Shown here one piece after another: positions 27,110 to 35,717 of a stretch of 64,000 nucleotides of DNA (the first letter of the stretch is position 1; every line of letters begins with the position of its first letter). A program made the translations under genes and the position numbers. The DNA lies in the NCBI RefSeq assembly GCF_019655055.1, contig NZ_BPFA01000006.1:62001-126000 (forward strand), read 5' to 3'. Origin of the DNA: Shewanella sp. MBTL60-112-B2. GTDB taxonomy: Bacteria > Pseudomonadota > Gammaproteobacteria > Enterobacterales > Shewanellaceae. The notes below the pieces were generated by a model. It was not told where the DNA came from, did no database searches, and saw only the letters and a list, made by a program, of their open reading frames with translations.

Positions 27110-27811
27110 TTAGGGCTTGCTGTAATCACGCTCGCCAAAAATAGCGCTACCAATACGCACCATGGTTGAGCCATGGGCAACGGCAAGCTCTAGGTCATTA
27201 CTCATGCCAACAGACAGAGTATCTATGCTAGCAAAACGTTGAGCTAATTGGTTATAGAGTGCCTGCAAGGCTGCCATTTCTTCAGTGGCCGTTTGTTCAT
27301 CGACATCGGCAGATGGAATGGCCATTAAGCCGCGAAGAGTTAGGTTTGGCATCAAGGCTATCTTATCGGCAAGAGCCAATACTTGGCTGGCAGTCACACC
27401 TGACTTACTCGCTTCTTGGCTAATGTTGACCTGAATACACACATTCAGCGGCGACATCGACTCAGGGCGCTGCTCATTAAGCCTCTGGGCGATTTTTTCG
27501 CGCTCTACGGTATGCATCCAATCAAATAATGTCGCAACCACTTTGGTCTTGTTTGATTGCAGTGGTCCGATAAAGTGCCACTCGATATCCGCAAACTCTT
27601 GGCTCAGGGTATTTATCTTAGATTCACCCTCTTGCACATAGTTTTCGCCAAAGCAGCGTTGGCCTGCATGATAGGCTTCGATGATCTGGCTATTGGGTTT
27701 TGTTTTGCTCACGGCAAGGAGTTGTACATCTTCTGCTCGGCGAGAAGAATTTTGCGCCGCTTGTGCAATCCGGCTATGGGCGATTGCGAGTCTGTCTGTT
27801 ATTGTTGTCAT
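27110..27811 (-). CDS. yggS: YggS family PLP-homeostasis protein
   Basis: A 233-residue protein with an alanine-racemase-like barrel that binds pyridoxal phosphate. LLAVSKTKPNSQIIEAYHAGQRCFGENYVQEG contains the PLP lysine (SKTKP), and IEWHFIGPLQSNKTK, LRGLMAIPS and LSVGMSNDLELAVAHGSTMVRIGSAIFG are diagnostic. It is divergent from pilT with only 35 bp between the start codons, so the two share a compact promoter region. Confidence 0.96.
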   Translation of the reverse strand: MTTITDRLAIAHSRIAQAAQNSSRRAEDVQLLAVSKTKPNSQIIEAYHAGQRCFGENYVQEGESKINTLSQEFADIEWHFIGPLQSNKTKVVATLFDWMHTVEREKIAQRLNEQRPESMSPLNVCIQVNISQEASKSGVTASQVLALADKIALMPNLTLRGLMAIPSADVDEQTATEEMAALQALYNQLAQRFASIDTLSVGMSNDLELAVAHGSTMVRIGSAIFGERDYSKP

Positions 27812-27846
27812 GTTGTAAGTTTTTGGTTGAATGGATATCCCAAACT

Positions 27847-28884
27847 ATGGAAATCACAGAGTTACTTGCCTTTAGTGTAAAACACAATGCGTCAGATCTA
27901 CACCTTTCAGCGGGTGTTTCTCCCATGATCCGTGTTGATGGTGAAGTGAGAAAGATAAATTTACCCGCTTTAGACCACCAAGGTGTACATAGCTTAGTCT
28001 ACGACATCATGAACGATAAGCAGCGTAAGGATTATGAAGAGCATCTAGAGATAGATTTCTCGTTTGAAGTGCCGGGTCTTGCGCGCTTTCGTGTTAACGC
28101 CTTTAACCAGTCTCGTGGTGCTGCGGCGGTTTTCCGTACCATTCCAAGTGACATCTTGAGTCTTGAGCAATTAGGTGCGCCAGAGATCTTCAAGAAAATT
28201 TCAAGTTTTCCTCGTGGTCTAGTCTTAGTCACAGGTCCTACAGGCTCGGGTAAGAGTACTACCTTGGCGGCGATGATTGATTATGTGAACGAAAACCGTC
28301 ACGACCACATTCTAACGATTGAAGATCCGATAGAATTTGTACATCAAAATAAGCAGTGTTTGATTAACCAACGTGAGGTGCATCGACATACTCACAGTTT
28401 TAATGCCGCACTGAGAAGTGCATTGCGTGAAGATCCAGACGTGATCCTCGTCGGTGAGATGCGAGATCTTGAAACGATTCGACTGGCGATGACCGCGGCG
28501 GAAACGGGTCACTTAGTGTTTGGTACCTTGCACACCACGTCAGCGGCTAAAACCATTGACCGTGTGGTCGACGTTTTCCCTGAAGGAGAGAAGGGCATGG
28601 TCAGAACCATGCTGTCAGAATCACTGCAGGCGGTTATTTCACAGACCCTGATTAAGAAAGTAGGTGGTGGCCGAGTGGCCGCGCACGAGATCATGATGGG
28701 AACGCCTGCTATTCGAAACCTTATTCGTGAAGATAAGGTCGCACAGATGTATTCGGCAATCCAAACCGGTATGGCTCACGGCATGCAGACGCTTGACCAG
28801 TGTCTACAGAATTTGGTTAATCGAGGCCAGATCACCCGCGAAGATGCCATGGCTAAGAGCTCGAATAAGCAAGCAAACTTTTAA
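27847..28884 (+). CDS. pilT: Type IV pilus retraction ATPase PilT
   Basis: Powers pilus retraction and twitching motility at the cytoplasmic face. The 345-residue protein begins MEITELLAFSVKHNASDLHLSAG; Walker A is TGPTGSGKSTT, the Asp box includes LTIEDPIEFVH, Walker B is DPDVILVGEMRD and the His box is TGHLVFGTLHT. The frame is open upstream into yggS, but the ATG at 27847 matches the family N-terminus. It is followed 36 bp later by pilU. Confidence 0.97.
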   Translation: MEITELLAFSVKHNASDLHLSAGVSPMIRVDGEVRKINLPALDHQGVHSLVYDIMNDKQRKDYEEHLEIDFSFEVPGLARFRVNAFNQSRGAAAVFRTIPSDILSLEQLGAPEIFKKISSFPRGLVLVTGPTGSGKSTTLAAMIDYVNENRHDHILTIEDPIEFVHQNKQCLINQREVHRHTHSFNAALRSALREDPDVILVGEMRDLETIRLAMTAAETGHLVFGTLHTTSAAKTIDRVVDVFPEGEKGMVRTMLSESLQAVISQTLIKKVGGGRVAAHEIMMGTPAIRNLIREDKVAQMYSAIQTGMAHGMQTLDQCLQNLVNRGQITREDAMAKSSNKQANF

Positions 28885-28920
28885 TAAGTCAAAGCAATAA
28901 GTAATAGGGATAGTTAGTCT

Positions 28921-30033
28921 ATGGATGTTCGTCCTTTTCTAAAGGTGATGATTGAGCGTAAAGCCTCGGATCTATTTATTACCGCGGGTTTTCCGCCAAG
29001 TGCTAAGGTCGATGGTGAGTTGCGCCCCTTAGGTGAGAATGCTTTTACTCCTGCTCAGTCTTTAGATTTTGTTGAATCATTGATGACTGATGTGCAAAAG
29101 CAGGAGTTTCACGAGTCTCGTGAGTGTAACTTTGCGTTTTCGGCTAAAGATTTTGGCCGATTCCGTGTTAGCGCCTTTTGGCAGCGTGAATCTCCTGGTT
29201 GCGTTATGCGTCGTATCGAGACCAAAATCCCCGATGTCGATGACTTGATGTTGCCGCCCATCCTAAAAGATTTGGTGATGAGTAAGCGTGGTCTAGTGAT
29301 TATGGTCGGTGGTACAGGTACGGGTAAATCGACTTCGCTTGCCGCATTAGTTGGTTATCGCAATAATCACGCCCGTGGTCATATTCTTACGATTGAAGAT
29401 CCGGTGGAATTTGTTCACGACCATAGACAAAGCATTATCACTCAACGTGAAGTGGGTATTGATACCGAGTCTTTCGATGCCGCACTAAAAAGCTCTCTAC
29501 GTCAGGCTCCCGATGTGATTTTGATTGGTGAAATCCGCAGTCAAGAGACCATGGAGTTTGCCTTGTCGTTTGCAGAAACCGGTCACCTCTGTATGGCGAC
29601 CTTGCACGCTAACAACGCCAACCAAGCGCTCGACCGCATCATGCACTTAGTGCCAGAGAGCAAGCATCATCAGTTGCTGTTTGATTTGTCGTTAAACTTG
29701 CGCGGTATTGTGGCGCAGCAGCTTGTGCCTAAGAGCGATGGCAGCGGAAGGCGAGCTGCGATTGAGGTGTTGATTAATACCCCGCGTGTGGCCAGCTTGA
29801 TTGCTAAGAATGAACTGCACTCTCTTAAAGATACCATGGCGAAATCCAATGAGCAGGGGATGCAGACTTTTGATCAGGCCTTATTAAAGCTTTATAGCGA
29901 CGGCGAGATTAGTTACGCCGACGCATTGCATCACGCAGATTCTCCAAACGATCTGCGTTTGATGATCAAGCTACAAAGCTCTGATACGACTAGCACTAGT
30001 TCGATGGATGGAGTAACTCTAAATTTAGATTAG
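28921..30033 (+). CDS. pilU: PilT-dependent retraction ATPase PilU
   Basis: The paralogous accessory retraction ATPase. The 370-residue protein has KASDLFITAGFPP near the start, Walker A GGTGTGKSTS, ILTIEDPVEFVHDH, Walker B APDVILIGEIRS and the His box TGHLCMATLHANN. The longer C-terminal tail (after LKLYSDGEISYADAL) is typical of PilU. It forms an operon with pilT and ends in a strong terminator. Confidence 0.96.
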   Translation: MDVRPFLKVMIERKASDLFITAGFPPSAKVDGELRPLGENAFTPAQSLDFVESLMTDVQKQEFHESRECNFAFSAKDFGRFRVSAFWQRESPGCVMRRIETKIPDVDDLMLPPILKDLVMSKRGLVIMVGGTGTGKSTSLAALVGYRNNHARGHILTIEDPVEFVHDHRQSIITQREVGIDTESFDAALKSSLRQAPDVILIGEIRSQETMEFALSFAETGHLCMATLHANNANQALDRIMHLVPESKHHQLLFDLSLNLRGIVAQQLVPKSDGSGRRAAIEVLINTPRVASLIAKNELHSLKDTMAKSNEQGMQTFDQALLKLYSDGEISYADALHHADSPNDLRLMIKLQSSDTTSTSSMDGVTLNLD

Positions 30034-30049
30034 GTTAAGTGACCATGAT

Positions 30050-30084
30050 AAAAGCTGGCAATATTTTTAATTGCCAGCTTTTTT
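30050..30084 (+). terminator. Terminator of pilT-pilU
   Basis: 12-bp stem AAAAGCTGGCAA / TTGCCAGCTTTT with a 9-nt loop and trailing TTG, 17 bp after pilU. Confidence 0.9.
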
Positions 30085-30151
30085 GTTGTTATTGATCTTT
30101 ACGCAATTTTAAACGTATCGGCAGATAATATTTTTAAATTAAGGAGTTATC

Positions 30152-31165
30152 TTGGCTAAGTATTCAGGATTAACCAAAGAGATTGGTCATAAGAAACGTG
30201 GCAAGACAGGCGTGTTATTAGTTAACCTAGGCACACCAGATGAGCCCACAGCACCAGCGGTTAGGCGTTATTTGGCGGAGTTTCTAGCTGACCCTCGTGT
30301 CGTTGAGATCCCCAAGTTGGTTTGGATGCTCATTTTACACGGCATCATTTTGCGAGTACGCCCGGCAAAGTCGGCGGCGCTTTACCAACAGGTGTGGACC
30401 GAGCAAGGTTCGCCTCTAATGGATATTACTCGTCGCCAAGCCCAAAAACTGGCGCAGCATTTTGACAAGACTGGCGAAGATGTTTCGGTAGATTTTTGCA
30501 TGCGATATGGTCAGCCGTCCGTGTCATCTACGCTGCAAAGGATGCATAAAGAGGGCATCGACAAAATGGTGGTATTGCCTCTGTACCCTCAGTACTCGGC
30601 GCCAACAACTGCGTCGGCTTTCGATGCAATCGCCAAAGAGCTGGCTCAATGGCGTTACCTGCCAGCGCTACATTTTATCAATACCTATCATGACCATCCT
30701 GACTTTATCGATGCCTTAGCTGCATCGATTGCTAAAGATTTTGAGCTTAATGGTCAGCCGCAAAAGTTAGTGCTTTCATACCATGGCATGCCGGAGCGTA
30801 ACTTGCACTTGGGCGATCCCTATTATTGTTTCTGTATGAAAACCACTAAGCTGGTGGTCGAGAAGCTTGGGTTAACTGAAGAGCAGTATATGACTACCTT
30901 CCAATCGCGTTTTGGTAAAGCCAAATGGTTAACGCCATACACAGACGCAACGATGGAGTCATTACCTGGTCAAGGGATTAAAGATATTGCCGTTGTGTGC
31001 CCGGCTTTTAGTGCTGATTGCCTAGAAACACTTGAAGAGATCGCGGGTGAGAATCGTGAGATTTTTGAACAGGCGGGTGGTGAAAACTATCGCTATATTG
31101 CCGCGCTTAATGACGATGATGCACATATTCAAATGATGGCGAATATCGTTAAGCCACATATTTAG
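30152..31165 (+). CDS. hemH: Ferrochelatase
   Basis: Inserts Fe(II) into protoporphyrin IX. The 337-residue protein contains GVLLVNLGTPDEPTAPAVRRYLAEFL, VVLPLYPQYSAPTTASAFD, the catalytic His region LSYHGMPERNLHLGDPYYCFC and the C-terminal ECLETLEEIA-like segment (CLETLEEIAGENREIF). The start is TTG at 30152, decided by AAGGAG six bases upstream; no ATG is in a suitable place. Haem supply fits the cytochrome genes in this genus. Confidence 0.96.
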   Translation: MAKYSGLTKEIGHKKRGKTGVLLVNLGTPDEPTAPAVRRYLAEFLADPRVVEIPKLVWMLILHGIILRVRPAKSAALYQQVWTEQGSPLMDITRRQAQKLAQHFDKTGEDVSVDFCMRYGQPSVSSTLQRMHKEGIDKMVVLPLYPQYSAPTTASAFDAIAKELAQWRYLPALHFINTYHDHPDFIDALAASIAKDFELNGQPQKLVLSYHGMPERNLHLGDPYYCFCMKTTKLVVEKLGLTEEQYMTTFQSRFGKAKWLTPYTDATMESLPGQGIKDIAVVCPAFSADCLETLEEIAGENREIFEQAGGENYRYIAALNDDDAHIQMMANIVKPHI

Positions 31166-31231
31166 GATTGCTTACTTCGCGTCCTTCGTGTAGCAAACGA
31201 AGTGAGCGCTCGTGGTAAGTAGCTTTTAGAG

Positions 31232-31261
31232 CAAAGAACCCAGCTTGTGCTGGGTTCTTTG
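31232..31261. terminator. Terminator between hemH and yqgF
   Basis: 13-bp perfect stem CAAAGAACCCAGC / GCTGGGTTCTTTG, loop TTGT, followed by ATTTTTTTTT on the plus strand. It ends hemH and, being symmetric, may also stop minus-strand transcription from yqgF. Confidence 0.88.
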
Positions 31262-31334
31262 ATTTTTTTTTGGTGAATCAGATTTAGTCTTAACTTACCA
31301 GTATTGAGGACAAGCCTCTTGTTATACTGGTTGG

Positions 31335-31361
31335 TATTAGTTGTATTAGTTGTATTAGTCG
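31335..31361. repeat. 9-bp tandem repeat at the 3' end of yqgF
   Basis: TATTAGTTG twice, then TATTAGTCG; the last unit includes the yqgF stop codon. Confidence 0.7.
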
Positions 31362-31780
31362 CCGTACTGATTTTCAAAGTAACTTTCAATAATCAGTACC
31401 GCAGACATGGCATCAACTTGGCCTTTGGTCAGCGCTTTATAACCCCCCATCTCAAACAGCCTTGCTTTAGCGTCAGCTGTGGTGAGGCGCTCGTCTTGAG
31501 TCTCGACTTTTACCCCAAAGCGGCCACTTAAGCGGTTAGCGAACTTACGTGCTCTTTGAGTCATCTCTTGCTCAGTGCCATCCATATTAAGAGGCAATCC
31601 AACGACCACAAGATCGGGCTTCCACTCGTTAATGAGTGCACCAATCTCTTCCCACTTAGGGATGCCATCTACAGCCTTTATCGACAGCAGTGGTCTAGCA
31701 CTTGCGGTGATCTCTTGCCCAATGGCAATACCGATACTCTTGGTGCCGTAATCAAAGCCTAAGACGCTTTTATCGCCCAT
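31355..31780 (-). CDS. yqgF: YqgF/RuvX family Holliday-junction resolvase-like nuclease
   Basis: A 141-residue RNase H-fold protein. [16 protein letters not shown] carries the first catalytic Asp, [26 protein letters not shown] the central motif, and [11 protein letters not shown] the Glu; [14 protein letters not shown] holds the last acidic residue. Family members act in 16S rRNA 5' maturation. It is downstream of yqgE, a conserved pair. Confidence 0.95.
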   Translation of the reverse strand: MGDKSVLGFDYGTKSIGIAIGQEITASARPLLSIKAVDGIPKWEEIGALINEWKPDLVVVGLPLNMDGTEQEMTQRARKFANRLSGRFGVKVETQDERLTTADAKARLFEMGGYKALTKGQVDAMSAVLIIESYFENQYGD

Positions 31781-31818
31781 CTTTGTCTTTCCTATTTTAT
31801 GCCGCTAAAAAGTGGTAT

Positions 31819-32379
31819 TTATGCGTGACCAGCATGTTGAGATAGCTGCCAGATATCAAACCCTAGCGACTCGGTCGCTAGCTGCCAACGTTTATCATGC
31901 TCTATATCAAACAGTAACTCAGGGCTTGCTGGGATAGATAGCCAAGTGTTGTCTATGATCTCTTGTTCTAATTGGCCGCGAGTCCAACCCGCATAACCCA
32001 GTGCGATTACAAACTTTTCTGGCGCCTTATCTGAGCCTAAACAGGCTAAGATATCTTGCGATGTGGTCAGCATTATCTCAGGCGTAATCGCATCGCTATT
32101 ACTCCAGCTGTCCTGTGTTGTATGCAGTACAAAGCCTCGCTCTGGATTGACGGGGCCGCCAGCAAGTACTTCTCTTGCGAGAGTATTAATAGGCTCAGGC
32201 TCTTCACTTAGCTCCATCTGCTCTAGAAGCTCGTCAACAATAATGCCACTGGGTTTATTGACCACTATGCCCATAGCGCCTTTCTCATCGTGTTCACAGA
32301 TATAGATTAATGAACGTTCAAAATAAGTATCTTGCAAGGATGGCATAGCGATTAAAAAGTGATTTTGTAAACTGTCCAT
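31819..32379 (-). CDS. yqgE: YqgE family protein (DUF179/UPF0301)
   Basis: A 186-residue protein of unknown function: [45 protein letters not shown] and [15 protein letters not shown] are diagnostic, with [19 protein letters not shown] near the end. The frame allows an ATG four codons upstream (32391), but the start at 32379 has GGAAAAG at good spacing and aligns with the E. coli N-terminus. It precedes yqgF by 38 bp. Confidence 0.93.
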   Translation of the reverse strand: MDSLQNHFLIAMPSLQDTYFERSLIYICEHDEKGAMGIVVNKPSGIIVDELLEQMELSEEPEPINTLAREVLAGGPVNPERGFVLHTTQDSWSNSDAITPEIMLTTSQDILACLGSDKAPEKFVIALGYAGWTRGQLEQEIIDNTWLSIPASPELLFDIEHDKRWQLATESLGFDIWQLSQHAGHA

Positions 32380-32418
32380 AGACTTTTCCATATAAGGCTA
32401 ATAGCAATCAGTACTAGA

Positions 32419-32748
32419 TTAGCCGCCAGCCAATTTGACAGTGTAATTGAGTTTTTCGAGCAGGGTCTTAATTTGCTCTCTATTGTCGGTTTGCACTTCG
32501 ATTTCGAACTCTTTTACTGTACCGCCACAGCCGCACTGTTTTTTGAGCTTTTGCGCTAAGGCTTTAAGCTCTTTATCTTGTAAGCCAAGGCCTTTAATTA
32601 CCGAAATGCCTTTACCTTTACGGCCTTTACTGTCTTTATGAATTCTGACAATGCCATCACCTTCCGGTGCCGATTGGATCTGTTTTTCAGGGGCTATTCT
32701 GCCGCCATCGGTGCTATAGACTAATGATACGTTTGGATCGGATTTCAT
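32419..32748 (-). CDS. yciH: SUI1/eIF1-family translation initiation-like protein
   Basis: A 109-residue protein. The SUI1 fold covers residues about 30-109: VRIHKDSKGRKGKGISVIKGLGLQDKELKALAQKLKKQCGCGGTVKEFEIEVQTDNREQIKTLLEK, with the basic loop and the Cys-Gly-Cys-Gly turn seen in bacterial YciH. It may influence initiation fidelity, as for E. coli YciH. It is 39 bp upstream of yqgE and may be co-transcribed with it. Confidence 0.93.
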   Translation of the reverse strand: MKSDPNVSLVYSTDGGRIAPEKQIQSAPEGDGIVRIHKDSKGRKGKGISVIKGLGLQDKELKALAQKLKKQCGCGGTVKEFEIEVQTDNREQIKTLLEKLNYTVKLAGG

Positions 32749-32826
32749 TTGTGTGGTCGCTGGTGAACTAATGTGGCCAGTTTAGCAAAGATGCTAGCGT
32801 TACGGGAGAGGGGAAGAGAAACTTAC

Positions 32827-32865
32827 CCGTTTACCAGACTAATGAAAGTCTGACAAACGGCTTTT
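32827..32865. repeat. Orphan hairpin between yciH and a membrane gene
   Basis: CCGTTT-AC-CAGACT pairs with AGTCTG-AC-AAACGG around a 6-nt loop. On the plus strand CTTTTATA follows. It could be the (U-poor) minus-strand terminator for the 32910-33242 gene, or the end of an unrecognised plus-strand RNA. Confidence 0.45.
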
Positions 32866-32909
32866 ATAGATATCGGTTTAGATCCTTGTAAAACAGATTA
32901 ACAAGTAGA

Positions 32910-33242
32910 TTATAGATACAGTGCTAGTTCAATTAATAATGAGGCAAAGGTCAAGGTTGCTAGCGGTGCCATATATTTGTGGGTACTAGGAAGCGCAATA
33001 GAGCATGAGGTCAGCACAAAGCCGATAGCGGTGCCAGCAAAGTGTGTCACAGGAGCGCTTGCAATCGCGATAATTAACCAGCTTAGCACTATGATAGGCA
33101 GAATTATCAGCGAGTGTTTACTGAGTTTGTCGGCTAAAGAGGCTTGATTGTCAGGTGCGCTAGAGACTTTTTCTGGAGTGACCAAAAACACCACGGTAGC
33201 GATGGCAAAAGCTGCGATAAACCAGAACATAGTAAAACTCAT
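32910..33242 (-). CDS. Small inner membrane protein under a Fur box
   Basis: A 110-residue protein with four hydrophobic segments (about residues 4-22, 45-64, 66-86 and 91-109) joined by short loops, the longest being the charged loop EKVSSAPDNQASLADKLSKH. I do not recognise the family. A perfect Fur-type operator sits 15 bp upstream of its start, overlapping where the promoter should be, so an iron-related role is inferred. Two in-frame ATGs (33242 and 33230) are possible starts; neither has a strong ribosome site. Confidence 0.7.
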   Translation of the reverse strand: MSFTMFWFIAAFAIATVVFLVTPEKVSSAPDNQASLADKLSKHSLIILPIIVLSWLIIAIASAPVTHFAGTAIGFVLTSCSIALPSTHKYMAPLATLTFASLLIELALYL

Positions 33243-33256
33243 TAATAGTTGTTAAT

Positions 33257-33271
33257 TGATAATCATTATCA
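33257..33271. promoter_or_regulatory. Fur box
   Basis: TGATAATCATTATCA is a perfect 7-1-7 inverted repeat identical to the core of the Fur consensus. It is 15 bp from the minus-strand membrane gene and 130 bp from the plus-strand DUF4136 gene, so the former is the likely target. Confidence 0.85.
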
Positions 33272-33400
33272 TTAAGCGCCGAGCTTAAGTCAAGATATCT
33301 GACAAGAGTATTTACCAAAATTGAGTTGTAGATTAATAAATAGCTCTGTAAGCTGGGCTAATAAGTGCTCAAAATGTAAAAGATTATTGTTGGAGAGAAC

Positions 33401-33964
33401 ATGAATAAGTTATTGGTTATCATTGCTGCGTTAGCATTAAGTGCATGTAGTTCGCTTAAGACCAGCTCGGATTATGATCCAGGTGTAAACTTTAATGAGG
33501 TGAAAACCTACGCTTGGGTAGAGAAGAAAACCTCTGATGCAACTTACCATCTTGACGGCCTAATGGATCAGCGCGTTCGTAAAGCGGTTGACGATCAACT
33601 GGAGCTAAAAGGTCTATCTAAAGCCGATGCTGCTAGCGCCGATGTATTAGTCAACTACCTGACTAAAGTCGATAAGAAAATTAATGTCGACACTTTCAAC
33701 ACCAACTATGGTTATAACCCTTATTACGGTCCAGGCTGGGGCTGGGGTGGTGGCGCCGGTCACTCGCAAACCACGGTACGTGAATATGAAGTGGGTACTC
33801 TGATCCTTGATTTGGTTAATGCCAAAACAGGTAAGCTTATTTGGAGAGGTTCGGTCGCAGATACGATGCGCGATAAAGATACTCCAGAAGAGCGTGTAGA
33901 AGTGGTTAATGAAGCAGTAGGTGCATTATTGCTTAGCTACCCACCAAAGCCTGAAGGTAAGTAA
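33401..33964 (+). CDS. DUF4136 lipoprotein
   Basis: A 187-residue predicted lipoprotein: MNKLLVIIAALALSAC with the lipobox LSAC (lipid Cys at residue 16) followed by Ser-Ser, which favours outer-membrane sorting. DYDPGVNFNEVKTYAWVEK is the DUF4136 signature; a Gly/Trp/Tyr-rich loop (YYGPGWGWGGGAGH) lies before the second half VGTLILDLVNAKTGKLIWRGS. The function is unknown. A single-gene unit with its own terminator. Confidence 0.88.
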   Translation: MNKLLVIIAALALSACSSLKTSSDYDPGVNFNEVKTYAWVEKKTSDATYHLDGLMDQRVRKAVDDQLELKGLSKADAASADVLVNYLTKVDKKINVDTFNTNYGYNPYYGPGWGWGGGAGHSQTTVREYEVGTLILDLVNAKTGKLIWRGSVADTMRDKDTPEERVEVVNEAVGALLLSYPPKPEGK

Positions 33965-34023
33965 GCTTTTAGTTATTGAGCTTTAGTCACTGAGTATTAG
34001 TTACAGAGCTATCAGTAAACAAG

Positions 34024-34048
34024 AAACGGCCAAATGGCCGTTTTTTTA
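34024..34048 (+). terminator. Terminator of DUF4136 gene
   Basis: AAACGGCCA / TGGCCGTTT with a two-base centre, followed by TTTTATG. Confidence 0.87.
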
Positions 34049-34077
34049 TGTCTTATTGCTTCAGATGCAGATTGGTA

Positions 34078-34956
34078 TTATTTCAGTAAGCCACGCAGTA
34101 AAACTCTGAGCTGACGATTAAAGGGGTTATCCAGTCGACTCTTATGCTGAATAACATCGACGTTAGCTTGCCAACCCAATTGCTCAAAATCAATCTTAAG
34201 TTTGCATAGCTGATTTGCGGCTATCGCATCCTCACATAAGTGTAGTGGTAGCAGTGTCCAGCCAAAGCCGGCTTTAGCGAGTTCCAAAAGCATATAGTAA
34301 TTATCTGCATGCCATACATCCGGTGAATGTGGCGTGTTAAACCATCCCTTTTGTTTCTCTTTAGAGCCAATCACCAGTTGTCTGTGCAACTTGAGTACAT
34401 CCAGATGGGATGAGGTCTCTTGCGCTAATGGATGGCTTGGACTGACGAGCAAATCAAATCTTACCGTTCCTAATGACTCAAAATCGAGACTCTCAGAATA
34501 TGTTAGTTCGCTAAAGACAATACCTAGGTCGGCTCGTTTGGTATCAACTAGGTGAATAATATCGAGGCTGGATGCACAGAGAAGTTCAAGTTCACACTCA
34601 GGGTGCTGGCTAGCCAACTTAGTGATTAATGACGTAAACCTGTCGTAAGGGATCCCCTCATCAACAGCAAGAGTGAGCTTTAGATCATCTTGCTTTTCCA
34701 GCGCTTGTACCTGCTGATTAAGGCGCTGATGCTGGGCTATGACGGCTTTTGCTTGAGGCAGCAACTGTTCGCCTGCGCGCGTCAAAATAGGGTATCGATT
34801 ACTTCTATCAAACAGGGTTTGGTTGGTATCGATTTCGAGATTAATAATGTGCTGGCTAATTGCTGACTGTACCTTGCCAAGCTTTCTGGCTGCCGCAGAA
34901 AACGAGCCAGTTTCGACTGTAGTGACAAATGAGTAGAGCTGCTCGATAGTTAACAT
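34078..34956 (-). CDS. LysR-family regulator, AceR-like by position
   Basis: A 292-residue regulator with N-terminal winged helix LTIEQLYSFVTTVETGSFSAAARKLGKVQSAISQHI and effector domain from about residue 90. It is divergent from a PACE-family efflux gene with 84 bp between starts, the same arrangement as aceR-aceI in Acinetobacter, where the LysR protein activates the pump in response to its substrate. That role is inferred from context only. Confidence 0.87.
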   Translation of the reverse strand: MLTIEQLYSFVTTVETGSFSAAARKLGKVQSAISQHIINLEIDTNQTLFDRSNRYPILTRAGEQLLPQAKAVIAQHQRLNQQVQALEKQDDLKLTLAVDEGIPYDRFTSLITKLASQHPECELELLCASSLDIIHLVDTKRADLGIVFSELTYSESLDFESLGTVRFDLLVSPSHPLAQETSSHLDVLKLHRQLVIGSKEKQKGWFNTPHSPDVWHADNYYMLLELAKAGFGWTLLPLHLCEDAIAANQLCKLKIDFEQLGWQANVDVIQHKSRLDNPFNRQLRVLLRGLLK

Positions 34957-34973
34957 ATCAGTAAAGGTGATGG

Positions 34974-35004
34974 TATCTATTTTTTATGTATCGTAATTAT
35001 AGAT
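34974..35004. promoter_or_regulatory. Candidate LysR binding region
   Basis: ATCTAT and ATAGAT are inverted 18 bp apart in the 84-bp interval between the divergent LysR and PACE genes, where a LysR regulator would be expected to bind. Confidence 0.3.
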
Positions 35005-35040
35005 GATAATGGCTGTAAGTTAAATTTAGGACGCATCATC

Positions 35041-35454
35041 ATGACAGTTAAAGACAGAATCATTCATGCAATTTTATTTGAAGCCGTAGCCTTAGCGATT
35101 ATTGTACCAACAGCATCAATGCTGTCGGGCACCGAAGCGACTTCTATGTTGGCGGTAGGCGTGGGTTTGAGTCTCTACACGGTTATTTGGAACTATTTTT
35201 ATAATATCTGGTTTGATAGGAAGTTTGGTAACGATAGAGTCAATCGAACGCTCAAGATGCGCATTGGCCACACTTGTGGTTTTGAAGGCGGGCTAATCTT
35301 TATTACTGTTCCTGCCATCGCTTGGTTCTTAGGCATCAGTTTATTACAGGCATTAGCATTGGAAGCTGCGTTCTTAGTATTCTTTTTCTTCTATGCGGTG
35401 GCATTTAACTGGTGCTACGACAATATTCGTATCAAATTAAAGTTAGCCCAGTAG
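35041..35454 (+). CDS. PACE-family efflux transporter (AceI-like)
   Basis: A 137-residue inner membrane protein with four helices arranged as two BTP repeats (residues about 5-65 and 70-135). Helix 1 RIIHAILFEAVALAIIVP carries the conserved Glu equivalent to AceI E15; WNYFYNIWFDRKFG and FNWCYDNIRIK end the two repeats. The second repeat begins RIGHTCGFEGGLIFITVP with its own Glu. PACE proteins export biocides such as chlorhexidine and, natively, short-chain diamines; the substrate here is unknown. The divergent LysR gene is the probable regulator. Confidence 0.92.
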   Translation: MTVKDRIIHAILFEAVALAIIVPTASMLSGTEATSMLAVGVGLSLYTVIWNYFYNIWFDRKFGNDRVNRTLKMRIGHTCGFEGGLIFITVPAIAWFLGISLLQALALEAAFLVFFFFYAVAFNWCYDNIRIKLKLAQ

Positions 35455-35498
35455 CATTGTGACTTATTTCATTCTTTGAAAATAAATATCAACCCTTT

Positions 35499-35531
35499 GC
35501 CGTTGTGATTTAATTGCAGCGGCTTTTTTTT
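35499..35531 (+). terminator. Terminator of PACE gene
   Basis: GCCGTTGT / GCAGCGGC (two G-U pairs), 9-nt loop, then TTTTTTTTG. It lies 44 bp after the stop. No B12 riboswitch or other feature was seen between it and the TonB receptor gene. Confidence 0.8.
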
Positions 35532-35717
35532 GTCTGTTATTTCATCTTTAGTGAGCTTGTGATAGGGGAAATTAGAGTGGTAATACTTTTTTAAAATTCG
35601 TCATACTTATGGCTTACGAATTGATCTTAATCAGGTATCTTTCAAAAGCGAGTATATATAGTCCGTGTTTAAAAAATGAGCTTAAACATTTGCTTATAAC
35701 TATATGGACATACAAAG

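Noticed and set aside
27700..27846. N-terminal extension of pilT
   Set aside because: It is antisense to yggS; PilT proteins start at MEITELL, here ATG 27847.
35532..35717. Cobalamin riboswitch upstream of the BtuB-like receptor
   Set aside because: No B12-box (GCCACTG) or matching structure was seen in the leader.
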